Under the pieces are notes generated by a model. That model did no database searches. It was given only the letters and a program-made list of their open reading frames with translations, and had not been told where the DNA came from. A stretch of DNA of 64,000 bases from CADEDH01 sp965216205 (GTDB lineage: Bacteria > Actinomycetota > Acidimicrobiia > Acidimicrobiales > SZUA-35), in assembly GCA_965216205.1 (NCBI GenBank), contig OZ244139.1, positions 4,030,001 through 4,094,000 on the forward strand, given 5' to 3'. Of the stretch, positions 15,522 through 23,499 are shown in pieces. Position numbers and translations under genes: made by a program. The first letter of the stretch is position 1; each line of letters begins with the position of its first letter.

Positions 15522-18176
15522 TTACCCGTCGCGCCGCATCGGCAAGGTGTTGCGCCACGCCCCCTCGACCCGGCGCAGCATCGCTGCCACCGCCCCCGCG
15601 GTGGGCACCAGCCCGATCTCGCCGACCCCCTTGATGCCGTAGGGGGCGTTCGGTTGGGGTGACTCCACCAGGATCGTCTCGACGTCGGGCATGTCCTTGG
15701 GCCGGATGATCCCCAGCGACCGGAGGGTGGTGTTGGTGATGCGGCCCTCGTCGTCGGCGGGGAAGTCCTCGGTGAGGGCGTAGCCGAGGCCCATGTGGAC
15801 CGCCCCCTCCACCTGCCCTTCGCACAGCTGCGGGTTGACGGCCCGGCCCACGTCGTGGGCGGCGACGACCCGTTCGATCTCCCCGGTCTCGACGTCGGCG
15901 ATGACGAGCTGGGCCGCGTACCCGAACGTGGAGTGGATGATCGGGTTCTCCACGTCGTCGTCCAGCGAGTTGGTCCAGTCGACCCGGTACTCGCCCTCGT
16001 AGTCGACCCCGATCCGGCATTCGTCGGCCAGCGCGGCCTCGCACGCCTCGGCCACCGAACCGGCGGCCATGAGCGTACCCCGGCTGCCGGTGGTCTGGCC
16101 GGCGCCGAGCTCGCGGCTCGTGTCGACCAGCACCTCGATCCGCTCCGGGTCGATCCCGAGCTCCTCCACCGCGACCTGGAGGGCGACGGTGTCGACACCC
16201 TGACCCATCTCGGTCCAGCAGTGTCGCACCTCGACCTGCCCGTCGTGCCGGAAGTGGACGACGGCCTTCGCCACCTCGATGAACCCGTTGCCCAACCCGG
16301 AGTTCTTCAGCCCGAGCCCGACCCCGACCGCTCTCCCGGCGGCGACGGCCTCCTCGAAGACGGGTTGGATGGCGTCGAGGCAGGCCTCGGCGCCGAGGCA
16401 CCCGTCGTCCATGATCTGACCGGGGCCCCACACCTCGCCGGGGCGGATCACGTTGCGCCGCCGCATCTCGAACCCGTCGATCCCGACCTTCTCGGCGAGC
16501 CGGTCGACGATGCCCTCCATGGCGAACTGGGCCTGGTTGGCCCCGAAGCCGCGGAAGGCGCCACACACCGGGTTGTTGGTGCGGGCCGCCACCGCCTCCA
16601 CGTCGATCACCGGGAGGTGATACGGACCCGACGCGTGGCCCGCCGCCCGCTCCATCACCTTCATCCCCACCGAGGCGTAGGGGCCGGAATCGCCGAGCAT
16701 GCGGGCCTTGAGGGCGGTGAGCTTGCCGTTCTCGTCGCAACCGGCCCAGCTCTCGATCCGGATCGGGTGCCGCTTGGCGTGCATGAGCAGCGACTGGTCG
16801 CGGGTGAGCGTGCACCGCACCGGGCGGCCGGTGAGTTTGGCGGCCAAGGCGGTGTGGGCCTGGTTCGACATGTCCTCCTTGCCGCCGAACGCCCCGCCGT
16901 TGCTGACGAGCTCCACGGACACCGTCGACGGGTCGACGGCGAGGATCCTCGCGATCTGGTCGCGGTCGTCCCAGATGCCCTGCCCGCCCGACCACACGTG
17001 CAGCGTGCCGTCGTTGCGGGGTTCGGCCAGGGTCGACTCCGGCTCGAGGAACGCCTGCTCGATCCGTTGGGTCTGGAACACCTCGTGGACGGTGTGGGCG
17101 CTGGCGGCGAGAGCGGCGTCGACGTCGCCGCCGCGGCTGTAGACCGAGCGCGACAGCACATTGCCGTCGAGCCCCCACACGGCGTCGACATCGGTGGTGA
17201 CCGCCTCGGCCGGGTCCGTGATCGGCCGGTGGACGTCGTAGGTGACGTCGATCAGCTCGGCCGCCTCGGTGGCGGCGATCTTGTTCTCGGCCACCACGAT
17301 GGCGAGCACGTCGCCGAGGTAGCTGGTGGTGCCGCCGACGGGGATGAAGCAGGGCCAGTCCTGGTGGATGATCCCGGTCTTCAGGTCACCGGGCACGTCG
17401 TCGCCGGTGAACACCGCCTCCACCCCGGGGACAGCCAGGGCGGCCGCGGTGTCGATCGACAGCACGGTGGCCCGGGCGTGGTCGGCGAGCCGCAGCACCC
17501 CGTGGAGCATGCCGGGGAGAGTCATGTCGTCGATGTAGTCACGGGCGCCGACGGCGAGGTCGAGCGACTCGTACTTCAGGCCCGACGAGCCGACGCCACC
17601 GGGGCGCTCGGGGGTGAGCTCCTCGCCGTGGGCCAGGGCGTCGATGGCGTCGAGGATCTTGACGTAGCCGGTGCACCGGCAGAGGTGGGCGCCGAGGTGG
17701 CGGGAGGCGTCGTCGCGGGTGAGCCCGTCACCCTTCTTGTCGATGAGGGCCTTGGCCCTGACCACGATGCCGGGGGTGCAGAACCCACACTGCAGGGCGC
17801 CGCAGGCGGCGAAGCTGGCGGCATAGCGGTCACGCTCGTCGGGGTCGATGCCCTCCAGGGTCACGATCGACTTGCCGGCCACCTTCGGCAACGGCAGGTT
17901 GCACGACACGACCGCCTTGCCGTCGACCAGGACCGTGCAGCACCCGCACTGACCCGACGGGGCACAACCGTCCTTGGGGGACGTGATGCCCAGCTCGTCG
18001 CGCAGGGCTGCCAGCAGGTGGGGGTGGCGGGACGACACGTCCACCGCTTCCCCGTTGACCGTGATGGTCACCGCGGTCCCACCGTCGGCCTTCGCGGTGC
18101 GATCAGGCTTCGCAGCGCCGTCGGCCTTTGCGGTGCCGTCAGGCTTCGTCTCGGGGCCACCGTCGGCCAGCGTCAT
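15522..18176 (-). CDS. molybdenum hydroxylase (xanthine dehydrogenase-like), fused Fe-S and Mo domains
   Basis: An 884-residue fusion. Residues ~36-190 form the [2Fe-2S] module: the plant-type cluster Cys in 'GCAPSGQCGCCTV' and the second cluster in 'ACGALQCGFCTPG' and 'HLCRCTGY'. Residues ~200-880 are the molybdopterin-binding domain, with 'NGGAFGGKEDMSNQ' and the catalytic Glu in 'GIKGVGEIGLVPTAGAV' near the C-terminus. There is no FAD domain, as in XdhD and the so-called selenium-dependent xanthine dehydrogenases. The N-terminal 35 residues are a low-complexity K/A/D/G repeat. A GAGGAG precedes the ATG. With the neighbouring SsnA-like and M20 amidohydrolases it suggests purine or N-heterocycle oxidation. 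No FAD subunit or Mo-cofactor insertion factor is adjacent. Confidence 0.88.
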   Translation of the reverse strand: MTLADGGPETKPDGTAKADGAAKPDRTAKADGGTAVTITVNGEAVDVSSRHPHLLAALRDELGITSPKDGCAPSGQCGCCTVLVDGKAVVSCNLPLPKVAGKSIVTLEGIDPDERDRYAASFAACGALQCGFCTPGIVVRAKALIDKKGDGLTRDDASRHLGAHLCRCTGYVKILDAIDALAHGEELTPERPGGVGSSGLKYESLDLAVGARDYIDDMTLPGMLHGVLRLADHARATVLSIDTAAALAVPGVEAVFTGDDVPGDLKTGIIHQDWPCFIPVGGTTSYLGDVLAIVVAENKIAATEAAELIDVTYDVHRPITDPAEAVTTDVDAVWGLDGNVLSRSVYSRGGDVDAALAASAHTVHEVFQTQRIEQAFLEPESTLAEPRNDGTLHVWSGGQGIWDDRDQIARILAVDPSTVSVELVSNGGAFGGKEDMSNQAHTALAAKLTGRPVRCTLTRDQSLLMHAKRHPIRIESWAGCDENGKLTALKARMLGDSGPYASVGMKVMERAAGHASGPYHLPVIDVEAVAARTNNPVCGAFRGFGANQAQFAMEGIVDRLAEKVGIDGFEMRRRNVIRPGEVWGPGQIMDDGCLGAEACLDAIQPVFEEAVAAGRAVGVGLGLKNSGLGNGFIEVAKAVVHFRHDGQVEVRHCWTEMGQGVDTVALQVAVEELGIDPERIEVLVDTSRELGAGQTTGSRGTLMAAGSVAEACEAALADECRIGVDYEGEYRVDWTNSLDDDVENPIIHSTFGYAAQLVIADVETGEIERVVAAHDVGRAVNPQLCEGQVEGAVHMGLGYALTEDFPADDEGRITNTTLRSLGIIRPKDMPDVETILVESPQPNAPYGIKGVGEIGLVPTAGAVAAMLRRVEGAWRNTLPMRRDG

Positions 18177-18253
18177 CGCATCTCCTCGGCTCGATGTGCC
18201 CCGGTCCCTGGGCGGGGGTGGGTGATCCCGATGCTAGTACCTGGTTGATCAGG

Positions 18254-19525
18254 TCATCGGCTCGCAAGCCGCTGCAGGACGCCGAGCAACACGTTCGCCC
18301 CCGCCTCCAGGTCGGCCGGGTCGGTGTGCTCGGCCGGGTTGTGGCTGATGCCGTCGCGGCTGGGGGTGAAGATCATCGCCGCGGGACAGACCCGGGCCAG
18401 CATCTGGGCGTCGTGGCCGGCCCCCGACGGCATCCGCCGGGTGGTGAGGGCGAGCTGGCGGGCCGTGTCCTCGACGAGGTCGACGATGGTCGGGTCGAAC
18501 GTGACGGGGGCGAAGCGGGCGAGGCACCGGGTCTCGATCACGACGCCTTCCGCCACGGCGAGGGCTTCGAGGAACTCGACGAGCCGAGCCTCGCATCGTG
18601 TCAGCACGTCGTCGTCGGTGTTGCGGAGATCGACGGTGAGGGTGGCCGCGGCGGCCACCACGTTCACGAGGTTGGGGTGGAGGGTGAGGGCGCCGACCGT
18701 CGCCACCTGCGGCGGGCCGACCTCGGTGGCCAGCTCCCGTACGAAGGTGGCGATCCGGGCTGCGGCGTAGCCGGCGTCGTGGCGGAGGTCCATGGGCGTG
18801 GTGCCGGCGTGGTTCGACTGGCCGTGGATCGTGATCTCGGTCCACGAGATGCCCTGGACGCTCTCCACCACGCCGATCCGGGTGCCGGTTCGCTCCAGCA
18901 CGGGACCCTGCTCGATGTGGAGCTCCACGAAGGCGTGGGGGACGAGGCCGGGGCAGGGGGCGGCGCCTCGGTAGCCGATTCGGTCGAGCTCGTCGCCGAC
19001 GATCCCGCCGTCGACCCCGACCGTGACCAAGGCCTCCTCCACCGGCATCCCACCGACGTAGGTGAGCGACCCCATCATGTCGGGGGCGAACCGGGAGCCT
19101 TCCTCGTTGGAGAAGAAGGCGACGCCGAGGGGGCGAACCAGCGGCGCATGGGCTGCGGCGAGTGTCTCGATCACCTCGAGTCCGGCGAGAACGCCGAGGT
19201 TGCCGTCGTAGCGGCCGCCGGTGGCGACGGTGTCGATGTGGCTGCCGGTCAGCACGGGGGCAGCGGTCGGATCGCAACCGTCCGGCCGCCAGATGGCGGC
19301 GACGTTGCCGATGACGTCGATCGTCACCTCGAGACCGAGGTCGCGCATCCAGCGCACGACGAGATCCCGTCCGGCACCGTCGGCGTCGGTGAAGGCGAGG
19401 CGGGAGCACCCGTCGGTCCCCTCGATCGCCCCGATCTCAGCCAGTGCCGCCAGACGGTCGAGCAGCCGCCCGCCGTCGACCGCCAGCGTGCTCGCCGTGG
19501 TTCGCTCGTGTGCGTCGGTCGTCAT
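18254..19525 (-). CDS. M20 family amidohydrolase (allantoate/N-carbamoyl-amino-acid type)
   Basis: A 423-residue binuclear zinc hydrolase. Metal-site motifs are 'LTGSHIDTVATGGRYDGNLG' (His and bridging Asp), 'FFSNEEGSRF' (Glu-Glu), 'VELHIEQGPVLE' (His) and the final 'GISHNPAEHTD' (His). 'QSNHAGTTPMDLRHDA' marks the dimerisation lid. This is the allantoate amidohydrolase / N-carbamoyl-L-amino acid hydrolase / beta-ureidopropionase group. The upstream molybdenum hydroxylase and amidohydrolase favour a ureide or pyrimidine-derived substrate (inference). The start is the ATG just before a conserved-looking Leu-rich helix; the ribosome binding site is weak. Confidence 0.85.
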   Translation of the reverse strand: MTTDAHERTTASTLAVDGGRLLDRLAALAEIGAIEGTDGCSRLAFTDADGAGRDLVVRWMRDLGLEVTIDVIGNVAAIWRPDGCDPTAAPVLTGSHIDTVATGGRYDGNLGVLAGLEVIETLAAAHAPLVRPLGVAFFSNEEGSRFAPDMMGSLTYVGGMPVEEALVTVGVDGGIVGDELDRIGYRGAAPCPGLVPHAFVELHIEQGPVLERTGTRIGVVESVQGISWTEITIHGQSNHAGTTPMDLRHDAGYAAARIATFVRELATEVGPPQVATVGALTLHPNLVNVVAAAATLTVDLRNTDDDVLTRCEARLVEFLEALAVAEGVVIETRCLARFAPVTFDPTIVDLVEDTARQLALTTRRMPSGAGHDAQMLARVCPAAMIFTPSRDGISHNPAEHTDPADLEAGANVLLGVLQRLASR

Positions 19526-19568
19526 CCCGGCCGAGGCTAGAGCCGCGCACAACTTTCCACGCCCACAC

Positions 19569-19651
19569 GCGCACACCGGTGCCAGACACATCGTGCGGAC
19601 GCCCCGGCCAGGCGCTCGCGCACGCGCACCCTCGTGCGGGACACATCGTGC
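19569..19651. repeat. dispersed 3'-flank motif, locus A (one good and one degenerate copy)
   Basis: 19569-19595 holds CGCACACCGGTGCCAGACAC followed by ATCGTGC. A shorter degenerate copy (GTGCGGGACACATCGTGC) lies at 19634-19651. The reverse complement of the first copy matches sequences at 27660-27688 and 47939-47966 almost base for base. Each locus lies immediately beyond the stop codon of at least one gene. The ends (GCAC and GTGC) are complementary, giving an imperfect hairpin. Function unknown; a transcription-end or repeat-element role is possible. Confidence 0.6.
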
Positions 19652-19698
19652 TGGGCGGCCTGCGGCGTGGTGCGCCGGCGTCGGTCGGACGGGGTCGG

Positions 19699-20586
19699 TT
19701 AAGCGGGGTCGCCGAGGATGATCAGGCCGTTGGCCACGGCGGGGTCGCCGACGTCGTTCAGTACCTCGAAGGGGATGGTGCGGGCGCCGCCGCCGGTGTC
19801 GTTGGCCGGCCAGATGCGGACCGTGAGGGTCGACGGCATGAGCACCATGGCGGCGAACCGACAGGCGATTCGACGGATCCGGTCGGGCCGACCGTCGGCG
19901 GCGTGGTCGAGCACCGCCGACACGCCGTGGGCGAGGTTGGCGGTGCCGTGGAGGATCAGGTCGGGCAGGCCGGCCTCGAGCGCGACGGCCTTGTCGGTGT
20001 GGATCGGGTTCCAGATCCTGGCGCACTCGGTGTAGGTGTGGGCGGCCCCGGCGGCCACGTCGACGGTCACCTCGGTGGGTTGGCCGACCCGGTCGGCTCC
20101 CTCGATCAGCGGCGGCGGGTCGGGGTCGGGCACGTCGTCGCCATCGACGGGCACGCCGAGGTAGATGCCGGCCTGTGTGGTGGTGGCCACCGGCTGCCCG
20201 TCGGCGTCGACGGTGCGGAGCCTGGTCGATGACATCGCCCCAGGCTTCTTCGCCACCAGCCCGACCATCTCGAGCGACGTCGTGAGCACATCGCCCGGCC
20301 GGATCAGGCGATGGACGGTCACGTCGTGGGTGGCGTGGACGGACGTGATCACCTCGCTGCGGGGGATGCCGAGCTGCTCCGACAGCGATCGCGACGACAC
20401 GATCACCGGCCACTCCGGACACACCGCGAACAGCGGGTGGGCCACGATCCCGGCCGGGCGGGTGGTGTCGACGAACTCGGGCCGATGATCGCCGAGGGCG
20501 GCGGCGTAGGCCATGGTCCAACGGGCGTCGACCTCGTGCACGAGCGGGTCGACCGCCATACCGACCAGTGCCGTGGGAATCGCCAT
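19699..20586 (-). CDS. MaoC-like double hot-dog dehydratase family protein
   Basis: A 295-residue protein with two hot-dog halves. The first half includes 'DHRPEFVDTTRPAGIVAHPLFAV' and 'VHRLIRPGDVLTTSLEMVG'. The second half has the hydratase-2-like motif 'NPIHTDKAVALEAGLPDLILHGTANLAHG' (core N-P-I-H-x-D, ~residues 196-222), the usual catalytic Asp/His of MaoC enoyl-CoA hydratases. The protein probably hydrates a 2-enoyl-CoA or is a related thioester enzyme. The ATG at 20586 is supported by the start of homologous sequence; the region upstream is a non-coding repeat array. Confidence 0.8.
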   Translation of the reverse strand: MAIPTALVGMAVDPLVHEVDARWTMAYAAALGDHRPEFVDTTRPAGIVAHPLFAVCPEWPVIVSSRSLSEQLGIPRSEVITSVHATHDVTVHRLIRPGDVLTTSLEMVGLVAKKPGAMSSTRLRTVDADGQPVATTTQAGIYLGVPVDGDDVPDPDPPPLIEGADRVGQPTEVTVDVAAGAAHTYTECARIWNPIHTDKAVALEAGLPDLILHGTANLAHGVSAVLDHAADGRPDRIRRIACRFAAMVLMPSTLTVRIWPANDTGGGARTIPFEVLNDVGDPAVANGLIILGDPA

Positions 20587-20680
20587 CGCCGCATGTTGCC
20601 ACCGCACCGCCGAGCCCCGCCACCGCCGCCTGCGGGTCTGCACGTCTGCAGGTCTGCACCTGTCGCCGTCCCGCTCGTAC

Positions 20681-20892
20681 GTTCTGGCGGACCCTGGTGC
20701 CGACCCAACCCGTTCTGGCGGACCCAGGGGCCAGGATCGGGCGCATCGTCCGCCAGAATGACGAGGCGTGGGAGCTGGGTCCGCCAGAACGACGAGGCGT
20801 GGGAGCTGGGCCCGCCAGAACGGACGAGGCGTGGCAGCTGAGTGGGCCGGAACGACGGGGCCTGAGAGCTGAGTCCGCCAGAACGACACGGC
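20681..20892. repeat. 31-bp-period inverted repeat element, locus 1
   Basis: This lies within the 368-bp gene-free stretch 20587-20954. Seven copies of a 12-13 bp core are present. Two are forward (GTTCTGGCGGACC, starting at 20681 and 20712, 31 bp apart). After a 36-bp step come inverted copies (GTCCGCCAGAA) starting at 20748, 20779, 20811, about 20843 and 20872. The bases between inverted copies are also alike (ACGAGGCGTGGGAGCTG). The central arms can form an 11-bp perfect stem. The same forward-31-forward-36-inverted-31-inverted plan recurs at 37829-37938. Just upstream (~20636-20660) is a short triple GTCTGCA repeat. Confidence 0.85.
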
Positions 20893-20954
20893 GCGGGGTG
20901 GGGCGGCGGGATGGGCGGAACCGGTAGGCGCGCTCGGCATCTATCGTCGTCGTC

Positions 20955-21740
20955 ATGGATGTACAGCTGGACGGTCACAGAGCATTGGTCACGGGCGGGA
21001 GCCTGGGACTCGGGCGGGCGATGGCCCGGGAGTTCGCTGTGTCGGGCGCGGCGGTGGCGCTCCTGAGTCGCACGCCGGAGACCCTCGACGAAGCGGTGGC
21101 CGAGATCTCCGAGGCCGCGCCGGAGGCCACGGTCGTGGCGTATCCGTGCGACGTGCGCGACCCCGACCAGCTCACCGCGGCCCACAAGGCGGCCGAGGCC
21201 GACCTCGGCCCCATCGACATCCTCATCAACAATGCCGGCACCTCGGCCGCCAAGCCGTTCGAGGAGGTCAGCGACGACGACTGGCAGAACGACTTCGACC
21301 TCAAGTTCCTCGCCGCGGTCCGCCTCGCCCGCCTCTGCATTCCGGGGATGAAGGAGCAGGGCTGGGGTCGGATCATCAACGTGCTCAACACCGCGGCCAA
21401 GGCCCCGCCACCGCGGAGCACCCCGACGTCGGTCACCCGGGCCGCCGGGATGGCGCTCACCAAGGCGCTCGCGGGCGAGCTCGCCCCCCACGGCATCCTC
21501 GTCAACGCGCTCAACACCGGCGTCCTCCTCACCAACCAGTGGCACCGGATGCACGCCGAGCAGGCGCCCGACAAGACGTTCGACGAGTTCGTCGCGATGC
21601 GGGCGAGCCGGGTTCCGCTCGGTCGGCTGGGCGACGCTGCCGAGTTCGCCAACCTGGCGTGCTTCCTCGCCAGCGACCAGGGCTCATACATCACCGGGAC
21701 AGCGATAAACGTCGACGGCGGCCTGTCACCGGTTGTCTGA
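20955..21740 (+). CDS. SDR-family oxidoreductase with substituted catalytic residues
   Basis: A 261-residue classical-type short-chain dehydrogenase fold. The cofactor loop is 'ALVTGGSLGLGRAMAREFA' (TGGxxGLG), 'DVRDPDQL' marks the adenine-binding Asp, and 'ILINNAGTSAAKPFEEV' is the NNAG motif. The C-terminus is the usual 'FLASDQGSYITGTAINVDGG'. The normal YxxxK is missing: the aligned segment is 'PTSVTRAAGMALTKALAGEL', reading T-S-V-T-R, and the usual catalytic Ser position reads 'NVLNTAAKAP'. The protein binds NAD(P) on sequence grounds but may use unconventional chemistry or serve a non-catalytic role. The next gene starts inside its last codons. Confidence 0.85.
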   Translation: MDVQLDGHRALVTGGSLGLGRAMAREFAVSGAAVALLSRTPETLDEAVAEISEAAPEATVVAYPCDVRDPDQLTAAHKAAEADLGPIDILINNAGTSAAKPFEEVSDDDWQNDFDLKFLAAVRLARLCIPGMKEQGWGRIINVLNTAAKAPPPRSTPTSVTRAAGMALTKALAGELAPHGILVNALNTGVLLTNQWHRMHAEQAPDKTFDEFVAMRASRVPLGRLGDAAEFANLACFLASDQGSYITGTAINVDGGLSPVV

Positions 21741-22566
21741 GCCCGACGAGGCCGGCCCGCAGCGGACGCCCCACTCCCACCAGCCGGCACCCGACGCCGA
21801 CCCCTCCGACCCGGTAGCAGAGCGCGGACCCGACCCGGAGTCAGCGTGGTCGAGTCCGGCGCCGGCCATCCTCCGCCAAGCGATCTCGATCGCGCTCGCC
21901 GTGGCTCCGTTCGGGCTGGCGTTCGGCGTCGTCGCCGCCGAGGCCGGACTCTCGCTGGCCGAGGCGATCGGCTTCTCGACCCTCGTCTTCACCGGCGGGG
22001 CCCAGTTCGCCGCCGTGAGCGTGCTCGGCGACGGGGGCACCGCTGCTGCTGCGGTGGCGGCCGGGCTCCTGCTGAACCTCCGGCTCCTGGCGTTCGGGAT
22101 CGTGCTGGCTCCGGCGCTCAGCGGACCGATCTGGCGGCGGGCGCTCGACGCCCAGCTCATGATCGACGAGTCGGCCGCCGTCGCCACCGGGCAGCCCGAA
22201 CTGCGCTGGCAGCGCTACGGCTACCTGGCGGCCGGCCTCGCCGTGTTCGTGACGTGGAACGCGACCACGATCCTCGGGGCGTCGGTGCTCGGCGGCGCCG
22301 ACGAGCTGATCGACCGGGCGGGAATCGACGCCACGATCCCCGCTGCCTTCCTGGCCCTCGTGTGGCCTCGACTCGCCGACGGCCAACAGCGGCTACTCGC
22401 CGTTGTCGGTGCCGCGATCGCGTTCCTCGCTGCGCCCATCCTTCCGCCGGGCATGCCGATCGTGGCCGCTGCATTCGCCACCGTACTGACCAGACCGTGG
22501 CGATCGCAGTCGTCCGGCGGCGGCAACAGCGGCGGCGGCAACAGCGGCAGCGGGGACGGTCGATGA
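21733..22566 (+). CDS. azlC: AzlC-family branched-chain amino acid exporter subunit
   Basis: A 277-residue membrane protein of the AzlC family, the large subunit of two-component branched-chain amino acid exporters. Its typical start of the membrane region is 'AISIALAVAPFGLAFGVVA', followed by 'AIGFSTLVFTGGAQFAAV' and 'AGLLLNLRLLAFGIVLAP'. The only in-frame start that avoids truncation is a TTG at 21733, overlapping the end of the SDR gene by 8 bp. The first ~45 residues are hydrophilic and disordered, and the tail is a Gly/Ser/Asn repeat (GGGNSGGGNSGSG). It is coupled to azlD by an ATGA overlap. Confidence 0.85.
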   Translation: MSEPDEAGPQRTPHSHQPAPDADPSDPVAERGPDPESAWSSPAPAILRQAISIALAVAPFGLAFGVVAAEAGLSLAEAIGFSTLVFTGGAQFAAVSVLGDGGTAAAAVAAGLLLNLRLLAFGIVLAPALSGPIWRRALDAQLMIDESAAVATGQPELRWQRYGYLAAGLAVFVTWNATTILGASVLGGADELIDRAGIDATIPAAFLALVWPRLADGQQRLLAVVGAAIAFLAAPILPPGMPIVAAAFATVLTRPWRSQSSGGGNSGGGNSGSGDGR

Positions 22567-22871
22567 TCCTCACCACCTTGCTCGTCCTCGCCGCCGGCAC
22601 GTACGCGCTGAAGGCCGCTGGGCCGCTCGTGCTCGGCGGCGATCGGGTACTGCCCGGCTGGCTCACCCGCCTCACCAACCTGCTGCCGGCGCCGCTGCTG
22701 GCTGCGCTCGTCGTGACGTCTGCGTTCGTCGCCGAGCGTGGGTGGGTGTTCGACGAACGGGTGGTCGGACTCGTCGCTGCCGGCTTGGCGCTGTGGCGTC
22801 GACTCCCCTTCGTGGTGGTCGTGTTCGCCGCGGCCGCTGCAACCGCGGCCGCCCGTGCGCTGACGGCGTGA
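22563..22871 (+). CDS. azlD: AzlD-family transporter small subunit
   Basis: A 102-residue hydrophobic protein with four short membrane helices, matching AzlD. It starts 'MILTTLLVLAAGTYALKAAG', contains the conserved Pro-rich 'LPAPLLAALVVTSAF' and ends with a hydrophobic helix. Its ATG overlaps the azlC TGA by 4 bases. AzlC and AzlD together export branched-chain amino acids or analogues. No Lrp/AzlB-type regulator is adjacent. Confidence 0.88.
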   Translation: MILTTLLVLAAGTYALKAAGPLVLGGDRVLPGWLTRLTNLLPAPLLAALVVTSAFVAERGWVFDERVVGLVAAGLALWRRLPFVVVVFAAAAATAAARALTA

Positions 22872-22884
22872 GCCGACCGACCGG

Positions 22885-23406
22885 CTAGGCAGGGGTCGCC
22901 AGATCCCGGATCGGTCGTTCCATCACCACGAGCCCCGGCACGTCGAAGCTCGAATCGCCGACCCCGACCTCGACCTCCACGAACCCGCAGCGCTCGTAGA
23001 GCGTGAGAGCCGGGTCCATGAACCCTCGTACGGACTCGAGCCAGACCCGACTCGATCCACGGGCGGCGGCGTCGGCGATCACCGTCTCGACCAACCGGGC
23101 GGCCAGCCCTCGCCCACGATGCTCCACACTGACGAATAGGCGCTTCAGCTCGGTCGCGCCGCCCCCGTGGCGGGCGGCGACGGTCGCAACGACCCCGGCG
23201 AAGTCGCCCACGGCGACATACAGCGTCGCGTCGGGACCGCCATAGGCCACAGCGAGATCGTCGAGCTCCCGTCGAAACGATGGCTGCTCAGCGAGCGGGT
23301 CGAGACCCGACGCCTCGCGGATCCACCCGACGTAGTCCCACAGGAGCTGGGTGGCCTGCCGCCAGTGGTGCCGATGGGTGACAGGATGAACGGCGTACGC
23401 GGACAT
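22885..23406 (-). CDS. GNAT family N-acetyltransferase
   Basis: A 173-residue acetyltransferase. 'ATELKRLFVSVEHRGRGLA' (~residues 96-114) includes beta-4 and the acetyl-CoA pyrophosphate loop (R-G-x-G-x-A). 'SRVWLESVRGFMDPALTLYERCGF' is the usual motif B. An earlier Met at 23457 adds 17 poorly conserved residues and is less likely. Substrate is unknown. It converges on azlD, 13 bases away. Confidence 0.82.
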   Translation of the reverse strand: MSAYAVHPVTHRHHWRQATQLLWDYVGWIREASGLDPLAEQPSFRRELDDLAVAYGGPDATLYVAVGDFAGVVATVAARHGGGATELKRLFVSVEHRGRGLAARLVETVIADAAARGSSRVWLESVRGFMDPALTLYERCGFVEVEVGVGDSSFDVPGLVVMERPIRDLATPA

Positions 23407-23499
23407 GCCTGCATCGTGAGCGGCCGCGCTCTCACCCCACCTTCGGCATCCTGTCACCTCGCTGTCAGCGGCATCGGCCGGCCGGTAGGGTCAGCTTCG

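Noticed and set aside
15795..18248. 817-codon open frame antisense to the molybdenum hydroxylase
   Set aside because: It mirrors the hydroxylase codons (a GC-rich shadow frame), has no family motif and no ribosome binding site. The minus-strand gene carries all expected cluster and cofactor motifs.
20681..20892. Possible CRISPR array (regularly spaced repeats)
   Set aside because: The sequences between cores are also similar, copies occur in both orientations, the core is only ~12 bp and no cas genes are in the window.
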